Shown: piece by piece, positions 44,825 through 53,077 of the stretch
How positions within the stretch are numbered: the first letter of the stretch is position 1
Layout of the letters: each line of letters begins with the position of its first letter
IMG/VR virus record: IMGVR_UViG_3300024520_000066
Location: 1 to 64,000 of that record
DNA: 64,000 bases
Direction: 5' to 3' (one strand)
Source of the DNA: a virus
Notes under the pieces: generated by a model
Database searches by the model: none
Told to the model about the DNA's origin: nothing
The model's input: the letters and a program-made list of their open reading frames with translations, nothing else
Program-made: the position numbers and the translations under genes

Positions 44825-47143
44825 TTAATAAATTGAATAAATAGCATTTAACGCGTTTTGATAATCTACCATCTCTGTGGGTGTCATATAACTTGGGATA
44901 ATGTGTAATGCTTTTATTTTAGATGTAAAAAATATACTACTCCCATATTGTCTTTTACCAATATAAAGCTCCCCAAAATTACCTCCAGCAAAAGCCGCTG
45001 TTTTGTTAATTTTGTCCGTTGCCCACGTACCCCCAGAAATACTAGCGGGCGCGCCTCTATTAACCCCGTTTTTAAAATTATATATTGCGTTTGCCGAATT
45101 ATCATAAGTAGCTGCTAAAATATAATTATTAGTAGTTGTTAAATCGCCCCAACCCGATGAAATATAACACGCTCCAACCGTTAACCCCTCCGTTGAAAAG
45201 CTCCAATCTGGAGCGTTTATATCATTTGCCACTGGAGTTCCAACGGATTTAGAGCAAATACGAAGTCCCGATGTTGACTGTAAATTTTCTATAACTACAA
45301 AAATTGAAAATCCAGCTGTAAGATTTAAACTTTCATGATGCGTAACTCTTAAAAAACTTGCACCATCAAATTGTATTCCTCCGCTTACCCAATTAGGTTT
45401 TGCTGCGTTGTTTGCAATTCTTAAAAAAGGACTATTAAAATTAATACTTTGGTCATGTATTATAGAAATTCCGTTAACATCTTCAAATCTTTGTGAATTT
45501 TCATCTATAATCAAACCCCCGTCAATATAATTTATAGGTGTTAAGCTTCTAAAGCCCGTTATTTTAGACAAAGTTATTAAATCAGCATTGTGCCAGTCGA
45601 CCGCGTCCGCGGTTGCTAGTCTTGTAGCAAATAAAATATCATTCCCATCTATTATAAAAGATGGGTATTGCGCGCCGTATTGTAAAACTTCTGACTCCCA
45701 GCTTAAAGTAGGCGTAAATCCAACGACTTTTTTTAATATATCCCACGTAATACCATCGTCATCACTGGATATTAAATATCCCTCCATTCTTTGGTCTGAA
45801 AAATCTTTAAATCTATTTACATTCGTTATAGAATATAATTTGTCTGATGTTGAATCGTAAGTAACTTGGTATTTTACATTTCCACCGTGTAATTTTACTA
45901 TATTCTGAGTGCTTGATATGGTAGAAGTCGACGGATTTAAAGGAACCCATGTAACATCCATATATACACCGTGGTTTGAAGCTGGCGTCTGTTCTAATCT
46001 CATAAACAAACGTAAGTTCCCAGAGCTTAACTCCACGATAGACGCCTCTAAAAAACCTTTACTTACAGATTGCCCCGCCGCTGGAGGGTATTTTGTATTT
46101 GGTGTATTAGAATATATTTCAGAATTTGAAAAAGTAGTTCCATTAAATGCAACTTTATTACTAAAAGACCAGTTCCCAGCGTCCTCTAAATCTGTTAAAT
46201 CTGCGAAAACTAGACAAGCCTCGTAAATACCACCAAAAGACCCACTACTTTTTACAGCCTCAATCCCAGCGACTAAAAAACCATCCTTTATAATAACATT
46301 ATTTGGTGATTTGCTCCAGCCAATATATGCGCCTGCGGGCGCAGCCAAAACAGTTGTAACGGCACTCCATGTTAATCCATCATCTGTTGATTTTGAAAGT
46401 GTAATATTTCCGTTTTCTTTATCCGTACCTAATAAATATATGTTTCCATTATATTCAAAAATAGAAGCCCAAAACATATCCACAACATCCGCCGCTTTTG
46501 TAAAATTATTTGTTTCTAAAGGAGCATCTGTGTAATATATAGATGTAGTTCCCGAAACTGCATAATCAGAACCAGCCCCATAATAATCATGGGCTACTAA
46601 ATACCTTCCTGTACTTGTTTTGAATATAACTGGCGAACCTAAAAAGATATTTGATGGATTTGCTGATTCTACAACTGTAATACCAAAAGGCAAGGCTGTT
46701 AAATCTACAAATGGATTTATATGTATTTGTTTAACCCAATATTCAATTCTGCCATTGCTATTCTCAACCTCTAAATAAATATCTGTATTAGCCTGAAAAT
46801 CTTCTCCTTTTATATTTATTGCGCCTGTTATTTCTGGCAAACTTGGAGCGTTAACAAGTAGACGAGCCTTTCCGCCGTTAATAGAACCCGTTACCGTGTA
46901 AATTAAACTGGTGTTTGGCGTTGTCATGTTGCAATATGTAACCAAAGGATTATTTAAAGGTATTTCTGTTCCTGTGTAAATTGATGAACCGCCACTGTTT
47001 ACTTGAGATAAAGGAACGCCGTTTATATTAACTGCCCCTAAAAAATCAACAGTACCTAGATAATCATAATCAGAGTACATTTTCTTTTGGGAAAAAGAAA
47101 TTGTTGTTATAAGTATCGTTATTAATGGAATTATTTTTTTCAT
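44825..47143 (-). CDS. Signal-peptide fibre protein with Asp-box repeats and LamG-like C terminus
   Basis: 772 residues. N-terminal signal peptide (MKKIIPLITILITTISFSQ). Two Asp-box (BNR) motifs, DDGLTW at about residue 255 and DDGITW at about 463, indicate a sialidase-like beta-propeller. The C-terminal ~180 residues resemble a LamG/concanavalin sandwich and end MTPTEMVDYQNALNAIY, similar to the end of the 852-aa fibre. Carbohydrate binding or hydrolysis on the host surface is likely. The signal peptide is unusual for a phage fibre. Confidence 0.65.
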   Translation of the reverse strand: MKKIIPLITILITTISFSQKKMYSDYDYLGTVDFLGAVNINGVPLSQVNSGGSSIYTGTEIPLNNPLVTYCNMTTPNTSLIYTVTGSINGGKARLLVNAPSLPEITGAINIKGEDFQANTDIYLEVENSNGRIEYWVKQIHINPFVDLTALPFGITVVESANPSNIFLGSPVIFKTSTGRYLVAHDYYGAGSDYAVSGTTSIYYTDAPLETNNFTKAADVVDMFWASIFEYNGNIYLLGTDKENGNITLSKSTDDGLTWSAVTTVLAAPAGAYIGWSKSPNNVIIKDGFLVAGIEAVKSSGSFGGIYEACLVFADLTDLEDAGNWSFSNKVAFNGTTFSNSEIYSNTPNTKYPPAAGQSVSKGFLEASIVELSSGNLRLFMRLEQTPASNHGVYMDVTWVPLNPSTSTISSTQNIVKLHGGNVKYQVTYDSTSDKLYSITNVNRFKDFSDQRMEGYLISSDDDGITWDILKKVVGFTPTLSWESEVLQYGAQYPSFIIDGNDILFATRLATADAVDWHNADLITLSKITGFRSLTPINYIDGGLIIDENSQRFEDVNGISIIHDQSINFNSPFLRIANNAAKPNWVSGGIQFDGASFLRVTHHESLNLTAGFSIFVVIENLQSTSGLRICSKSVGTPVANDINAPDWSFSTEGLTVGACYISSGWGDLTTTNNYILAATYDNSANAIYNFKNGVNRGAPASISGGTWATDKINKTAAFAGGNFGELYIGKRQYGSSIFFTSKIKALHIIPSYMTPTEMVDYQNALNAIYSIY

Positions 47144-47156
47144 TTTAATTGTATTA

Positions 47157-49445
47157 TTAATTATTTAAAGTGTGTTTAACAAAAAATTGAGGGTAAGGGT
47201 TTACAGGCGCATCAATAATGGTAGCTTTAACATTGTTTGTCATGTTTACAAACAACTTACTTAATGTAGCATCTTGCGTAAAATTGCTATTAATATACAT
47301 GCCATCGTTACGAGTTAATCCACCACCTAAAGCACCAGATATTGTTGAGTTTAAAATATACTGACTTTGTGAAATTTGCGTAACAGGTGAGCATAGTGAT
47401 ACATTATCTAAAAAATTTGAGCCTTCAGCATAAATAGTTTTAGCATCAAAAATATAGTTAGCAGTATTGTTATTAAAATAACCGTTGTATATAGAAATCT
47501 GGTCACCTGTTAATACAGAGCCATCAATAGCTGTACCTGTGTTATTTGTAAAATCACAATTAGCAAAAAATGCAAAATTATTTCCTGTAACATCACCACA
47601 AGAATCGTTATTATCAAAATTACAATCTATCCAACAATTCAAATTATTACCTCTATCCGCTCTCATTAACATAGAAATCCCACAGTTAATAAATTGGCAT
47701 CTGTAAAATGTAGTTTTATCTATGTAAGAAGTATCATCAAAATTACTAGGTGATGTTCTTGGTAGTCTTGGTTCTTGATGCACTCCTATACCACAATCTA
47801 CAAAACTTACATTATCTAAAAAATTATTGTCAAATCCGTAAATCCAATAAAAATGAATACCCTTTGCTTGGTTTCTGAAAACTACATTTTTCCATGTGTT
47901 ACCATTAACTAAATTAACGTCTAAGGCTAAATAAAACCCTACACTTCCACCTTGTAAAGTGATGTTAGATAAATGATACCTTAGTGTTTGGTCCTGCGTT
48001 GTAGTAGCTGTTATTAAAGGGAAATCGTCTGTTAATCCTACAATAGCAGTTTTGCCAGAACCTTGCCCTATAATGCCCTGTGTGTTTCCTACATTACCAT
48101 TAATAAATAAAGTTGAACTTATATAAAAAACACCTTCTGGCAATTCAGCAATTCTATCAGTATCAATCAAATTTTGAATATAAGCAGTACTATCTGGTTT
48201 ACCTATTCTTTCGGTTGCCCAATTACTCCCTGTTGGATTTGGTACAGATTCAAAAGTTACTCTAGGGTATGGCTGATATTCTGGTCTAAGAATCTGACTT
48301 GTTAAAGTGTTAAGCAATCCCGCATCTACAATAGTTGAAGCTTGTGTAACATTGTTTATTCTAGTTTCAAAGTTTGGAATCCCTGTTGTGTTTGAATCAC
48401 CGTTATAATGCCCTTGTAAATCAATACCCGTACTTCCTGCTTCCATTTCGTAAACCTCTCTAAGTAAAAGCGATTTAACACCAAAAACATTAGCGTTTGC
48501 TCTTGCTATACTAGGGTTTACTAAAGGGTTATCTGTTTCTTGTGATGTCACATGACCTATACCCTTATTAAGAAACATAATATTATCTGCTTCAATATCC
48601 CATGCCCTTGTTTCGTTTGCTGCTTGATAACCATTTGCACCACCAAAATCTGTAATAATAACTTCACCCATGTTTCTAGCATAAAACATAGCGTTTACAG
48701 TTTCTTCATTTCTTAAATTCCAACCCTCGGAATCTAAACCTATAAAAGTAAAATTACCTAAATTATCAATTAAAACAGCATCACCATTAGGTGTTAAGTA
48801 ATTACCCCAAACAAATAAGTTTCCATCACTAGGCGTTGTATTATTACCATTTAATATTAATTGTGGTGATATTGTACTTACAGCTTGTCGATATACTCTA
48901 TTGTTTCTTAAATAACCAGAAACGCCACAATCAAAATAAATTCTAGCGTTAATATCTATAAACAAATTATCTTCTAAACTACCACCTAAACTATATAATC
49001 TTGTACCGCCAATATGCTTTAAAGTCCAATTTGTAATAGGTGCGCCAGCTTCAAAAGTTATATCTTGACTTGTTAAAATTTTTACAGATTCTAACCTGCC
49101 ACCTGTACTACCTGCTGCAATAGTAATTGGTGAAACTGTGGTAACTTCTGGATGCCCGTATAAACTTTGGTTTGATGTCATGGTTATTGGCACACCACTA
49201 TAATCTCCTTTATCCAATCTTACACTACCGTAGGTATTTAAAGCTGTTTGAATGTTTGCCTTTTCTGAAATGGGCAAAAAATGGGATGCAAAGTACGCCT
49301 GTTCCTCAATTAAATTATTGGTTGTTGGCGGTGGCGGTGGTTGCGACACATTTCGTCTTTTGCTTTGGCTTACTAAACTCGGTAATATTTGGGCATTGCC
49401 AAACACGCAAGCCAAAAGCAATAGGTATGTGATTAGTTTTTTCAT
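47157..49445 (-). CDS. Signal-peptide beta-helix protein, tailspike-like
   Basis: 762 residues. The N terminus LITYLLLLACVFGNAQ reads either as a signal peptide ending A-Q or as a lipoprotein signal (lipobox LLAC, Cys13). A PPPPP linker follows at about 36-40. The rest repeats short strands rich in Asn, Gly and Thr (NNLFIDINARIYFD, NLNCWIDCNFDNN) typical of right-handed parallel beta-helices in tailspikes and polysaccharide lyases. Depolymerase or receptor-binding function is inferred; no catalytic residues can be named. Confidence 0.6.
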   Translation of the reverse strand: MKKLITYLLLLACVFGNAQILPSLVSQSKRRNVSQPPPPPTTNNLIEEQAYFASHFLPISEKANIQTALNTYGSVRLDKGDYSGVPITMTSNQSLYGHPEVTTVSPITIAAGSTGGRLESVKILTSQDITFEAGAPITNWTLKHIGGTRLYSLGGSLEDNLFIDINARIYFDCGVSGYLRNNRVYRQAVSTISPQLILNGNNTTPSDGNLFVWGNYLTPNGDAVLIDNLGNFTFIGLDSEGWNLRNEETVNAMFYARNMGEVIITDFGGANGYQAANETRAWDIEADNIMFLNKGIGHVTSQETDNPLVNPSIARANANVFGVKSLLLREVYEMEAGSTGIDLQGHYNGDSNTTGIPNFETRINNVTQASTIVDAGLLNTLTSQILRPEYQPYPRVTFESVPNPTGSNWATERIGKPDSTAYIQNLIDTDRIAELPEGVFYISSTLFINGNVGNTQGIIGQGSGKTAIVGLTDDFPLITATTTQDQTLRYHLSNITLQGGSVGFYLALDVNLVNGNTWKNVVFRNQAKGIHFYWIYGFDNNFLDNVSFVDCGIGVHQEPRLPRTSPSNFDDTSYIDKTTFYRCQFINCGISMLMRADRGNNLNCWIDCNFDNNDSCGDVTGNNFAFFANCDFTNNTGTAIDGSVLTGDQISIYNGYFNNNTANYIFDAKTIYAEGSNFLDNVSLCSPVTQISQSQYILNSTISGALGGGLTRNDGMYINSNFTQDATLSKLFVNMTNNVKATIIDAPVNPYPQFFVKHTLNN

Positions 49446-49446
49446 A

Positions 49447-52005
49447 TTATAAAGCTTGCTTTGCTGTTATTAGATAATTTATTGCGTTGGTATAAACAGC
49501 TATTTCAGCATCTGTTAAACCTAAACCTATACCAAAAGCACCCAATTTTATAGAACTTGCATTTACAGAAGAACCATTGTTGTTTACAGCTAATAGATAT
49601 GTAGTAAGATTAGGGTGTGTGTTTTGTGAAGTTGCATTACTTGCTAATAAAACTCCATCTTCCCAAAGTTCATTACTTGTTGCATTTTCCCTGTTTCCTA
49701 TAAACAAACCACCCGCATCGGTAGTGTTAAAAGCAACCCTTCCAGATCCAAAGCCATAAGCATCAAAATTAGTATTGCCAGCACCACCTTCTTCAATATC
49801 AAACATTATTCTATTTGTGCCATCATTAGCACCAAACTCTACATGACCAGATGAAGAAGTTGTTGTTAAACTATAAAAAGCAATATGTAAGTTATTTGCA
49901 GTACCGTTAACAAAAAAATTATAATTTGTATCTAAATAATTTGACGAACCAGCACCACCTCTTATAACACCAACTGCATCCCTAGTATAAGATGTACCTA
50001 CACTTGTTAACCTAAAAGCTGCATTGGTATCAGCAGGGTTAAGTAAGTTAAGTTTTTGGTTGGGTTCTGTTGTTCCAATTAAAGGGTAAAAAACATGAAT
50101 TTTACTTATTAATGTGGGTGATAATTCTAGGCTATCAACAAAATTTTGTATAATGGTTTGTTCGCTTGCGCTAAAACTTCCTGCTGCAATAAAAGCCGCT
50201 GCATAATCTATTGTTGGTGCGCTAGTAGTTACATTAACAGTATTTGAATTTATACTTTCGTTTCCAGCTGCATCTAAAGCCCTAACATTAAAATCATAAC
50301 TTGTTGAGCCTGTAAGCCCTGTTACTTGATAATTTAAAACATTACCTAAAGTAGTTTCTAAAATACCACCTACATATACCTTATACCCTGTAACCGCTAC
50401 GTTATCGGTAGCACCACTCCATGATAAATCAACCGTTGTTTCAGCTACTGTTCCAGATGCTAAAGTGGGTGCTGTTGGGTTTTCAACATCTACCCCAGCC
50501 ACTAAAGTATAATCTAAGAAATCTTCATCTAGTTCAAAATCAACTCCGTTCCAAAATAGGTTTATTACATCGGTATCGTTTGCACCTATGCTTAATGTTG
50601 GTAAAGTACCACTTGGCACATAAATATCATTACCCCAAGTTACTGTTCTGCTTCCTACACCATCTTGCGTTAATTTTAATCTTAACCTTTCAGGATATGT
50701 AGGCGGTGTCATTGTAATAATTTCATTAAAAGCACCAAAAGTAAAATCCATAAAAGGTGAAACAGTCCAATTAATATTAGTTGCACCATCACCTGTTGCT
50801 GTTTGTACTGCTACTGCACCACTACCACCGCTATTTTCATCTTGATACCATGTTAAATTATCATCTTTATCAACTAAAAAATAAACTACTTTTAAATCAC
50901 CACTTACAGGAACTACTAAAGTACTCGCATCTGTATTATTTAAAGTTGCTGTTCCTGTGCCATATAAATACCATAATCCAGTATCACCACTTACACCACC
51001 TGTAACTGTTATATCAGAATTACCTGCTAATGTGATGTGTCTATTAGGTTGTGCGCTTGTGTAAGCATCGCTAACTGTTGCGTTGTATGCTACTAAAGTT
51101 GATGCTGTGTTTACTGATGTTGGTATAGTTGCTGCAACTGCATCTAGTTGCGCTTTATTTACAGCTTCATCAGAAGCCGTTCCGTTTGCAACACCTGTTA
51201 ATGTATTATTGCCAAAATCTGGTGATGATGTAAAATTCACAAAATCTAAAGCAACCGCACCATTAAAAATCCAATCTCCTGTTATGGTTTGGTTTAATGA
51301 GGGATCAAAACCAGAACCAACTATTCCTGTTAAACCACTTCCATCACCAATAAAAGAATTAGCAGTAACAACTCCTGTTTTGCTAACGGTAAAGGTGTTT
51401 GTGCCATTATTTTTACCTACATAAATATTACCCGTTGAATCATTATCACCATTTGAAACAATACCATCTCCAGTACCGCTAATATTTGAATATATACCTG
51501 TACCAGAAAAAGAACTTTGTGAAAAAATAGCATTACCTGTATTGCTAGAATTTGATGCAAAAAGAGCATTACCATTGGTTGTAGCGTTATTATAAACATT
51601 AATACCACTTTTATCATCAACACCATTGCCTATATACATACCATGATTAGTACCACTATTAAGTAGATACAAACCATATCCTGCATCTGTGTTAGTTATT
51701 ACTATATTTGAACCTCCACCAGAAACGTTAAAATTTTTAGTGCCTGTAATAGTTTGAGAACCATCTAAAGTAACGTAGTTTGATAAGTCTGAACCACTAC
51801 CGAAACTTTCCCAACTATCACCATCCCAATATTCATAACGGTTATTAGTAATATTATAAATTAACGGATAGCGATCTACAGGAACTATTAACGCATTACG
51901 CTGTGTTGTGGTAACTTCTCCAAAAAAAACAGCATCAACATATTGTTTTTGAGAGTAACTTAAAAAGGATATTAAGCTTATTAGTATTATAAATATTTTT
52001 TTCAT
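49447..52005 (-). CDS. Signal-peptide tail fibre with FnIII domain and LamG-like C terminus
   Basis: 852 residues. Signal peptide MKKIFIILISLISFLSYSQ, then a phage-fibre attachment-like motif (LIYNITNNRYEYWDG), Asn/Gly-rich repeated strands, and the fibre motif FIGDGSGLTGI near residue 218. A fibronectin type III domain spans about 506-595. The last ~200 residues look like a lectin sandwich and end LTDAEIAVYTNAINYLITA. It follows directly, with 2-base spacing, the small tail proteins of the siphovirus, so it is almost certainly part of the same tail operon. Confidence 0.65.
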   Translation of the reverse strand: MKKIFIILISLISFLSYSQKQYVDAVFFGEVTTTQRNALIVPVDRYPLIYNITNNRYEYWDGDSWESFGSGSDLSNYVTLDGSQTITGTKNFNVSGGGSNIVITNTDAGYGLYLLNSGTNHGMYIGNGVDDKSGINVYNNATTNGNALFASNSSNTGNAIFSQSSFSGTGIYSNISGTGDGIVSNGDNDSTGNIYVGKNNGTNTFTVSKTGVVTANSFIGDGSGLTGIVGSGFDPSLNQTITGDWIFNGAVALDFVNFTSSPDFGNNTLTGVANGTASDEAVNKAQLDAVAATIPTSVNTASTLVAYNATVSDAYTSAQPNRHITLAGNSDITVTGGVSGDTGLWYLYGTGTATLNNTDASTLVVPVSGDLKVVYFLVDKDDNLTWYQDENSGGSGAVAVQTATGDGATNINWTVSPFMDFTFGAFNEIITMTPPTYPERLRLKLTQDGVGSRTVTWGNDIYVPSGTLPTLSIGANDTDVINLFWNGVDFELDEDFLDYTLVAGVDVENPTAPTLASGTVAETTVDLSWSGATDNVAVTGYKVYVGGILETTLGNVLNYQVTGLTGSTSYDFNVRALDAAGNESINSNTVNVTTSAPTIDYAAAFIAAGSFSASEQTIIQNFVDSLELSPTLISKIHVFYPLIGTTEPNQKLNLLNPADTNAAFRLTSVGTSYTRDAVGVIRGGAGSSNYLDTNYNFFVNGTANNLHIAFYSLTTTSSSGHVEFGANDGTNRIMFDIEEGGAGNTNFDAYGFGSGRVAFNTTDAGGLFIGNRENATSNELWEDGVLLASNATSQNTHPNLTTYLLAVNNNGSSVNASSIKLGAFGIGLGLTDAEIAVYTNAINYLITAKQAL

Positions 52006-52007
52006 GT

Positions 52008-52277
52008 TTACTGTGTTTGTATATAAAATTTTAAATTACTTTCTGTAGTATATGGTAAGGCGGTTACTTCAGCAATTATATATCTACCATTTAAAACCCC
52101 TCTAATAATATTACCAACCGCAATAGTTGCACTAGCAACTCCTTTTTGATCTACTAAAAAACCATCAATACGCGCTTCTAAACCTAATACAGAAGTACCA
52201 ACTGTAATATTAATTGGTAATTGAGATCCAGATTCAAACATTATATTTTCTGAACTACTTATTGTTATTGTTGCCAT
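52008..52277 (-). CDS. Small tail protein, 89 aa
   Basis: 89 residues, beta-rich. Its C-terminal half shares a pattern (RY-I/V-V/I then V-x-ALP then hydrophobic strand) with the 105-aa protein two genes upstream, suggesting a duplicated domain. It is 2 bases from the fibre gene. Likely a baseplate or fibre-adaptor component. Confidence 0.6.
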   Translation of the reverse strand: MATITISSSENIMFESGSQLPINITVGTSVLGLEARIDGFLVDQKGVASATIAVGNIIRGVLNGRYIIAEVTALPYTTESNLKFYIQTQ

Positions 52278-52279
52278 AA

Positions 52280-52609
52280 TTAACTAAAAGATTTATTTAC
52301 ATTAATTCGACCATAAAAATCTCTTTGGCCATTAGCAACTCTTATTAATGTAGCATCATAAACCACACTTCTATTACCCCAATCATCCGGATTAAAACGC
52401 CAGGTAATACTTTGACCATCTATTGTTAAACCATCACCAACTGTATATTCTTTTAATGTGGTATAATCGTAATTAACACCTAGTTTAACAACACCATTAA
52501 TACTCCAGGTATCACCTTCTGATAAGGTGAATGTGATACTGCAAATTTGGTTTTGATGCGCTACTATATTTATTTCTTGAGCATCATCTAAATTTATTGT
52601 GGTTTCCAT
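52280..52609 (-). CDS. Small tail protein, 109 aa, beta-rich
   Basis: 109 residues; the pattern of a short beta-sandwich (ICSITFTLSEGDTW, VKLGVNYDYTT) is like N-terminal domains of baseplate upper proteins (BppU) of siphoviruses. Packed 2-3 bases from neighbours on both sides. Function inferred from context. Confidence 0.6.
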   Translation of the reverse strand: METTINLDDAQEINIVAHQNQICSITFTLSEGDTWSINGVVKLGVNYDYTTLKEYTVGDGLTIDGQSITWRFNPDDWGNRSVVYDATLIRVANGQRDFYGRINVNKSFS

Positions 52610-52612
52610 ATT

Positions 52613-52930
52613 TTATATATAAGCGTTTACTGCTAATTGCACTTTTGTACTATCATTAATATCAAAAGGTAAGGCTATAACCTTACCTACTACATAACGG
52701 GTATCTGTATCTAACCATGCTTCAAATTTATCTCCTACCTCTAAAGCTAAAAGGTCTATATTACCAGAAGCTTTTTCAACAAAATATAAACCTATCTGTA
52801 TTTTTTTATAAGCTAAAATTAAACCTTCTAAATACGCAAAATTAGCGTTGGTTTTTCCAGCCCATGTTCTTGCATCATCACCTGTTTCTGAATTTGGTGA
52901 AACACCTAAATCTATATTTTGTATTGCCAT
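52613..52930 (-). CDS. Small tail protein, 105 aa, paralogous domain
   Basis: 105 residues. N-terminal part contains WAGKTNANFAYLEGLI, a motif commonly seen near the start of tail fibre and baseplate proteins. The C-terminal half (RYVVGKVIALPF) resembles that of the 89-aa protein at 52008-52277. Probably adaptor between tail tip and fibres. Confidence 0.6.
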   Translation of the reverse strand: MAIQNIDLGVSPNSETGDDARTWAGKTNANFAYLEGLILAYKKIQIGLYFVEKASGNIDLLALEVGDKFEAWLDTDTRYVVGKVIALPFDINDSTKVQLAVNAYI

Positions 52931-52935
52931 GTCTA

Positions 52936-53076
52936 TTATTTTGTTTCATCTGCAAAACGCGTAGTGCTATCTGCAAATATTAATGTACTATCAGCTGTAA
53001 AAGCATTATTATTAACACTAGGCAACTGCAACTCATTTATAAGTATTTTAAAACCTATTTTATGTTTTTCTGCCAT
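52936..53076 (-). CDS. Very small tail protein, 46 aa
   Basis: I start it at MAEKHKIGF, base 53076, directly after the 925-aa gene stop. An in-frame Met 24 codons upstream would overlap that gene and add an unlikely Leu/Gln-rich leader. It has repeated ADST and FADS units at the C terminus. Not recognised. Confidence 0.5.
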   Translation of the reverse strand: MAEKHKIGFKILINELQLPSVNNNAFTADSTLIFADSTTRFADETK

Positions 53077-53077
53077 G

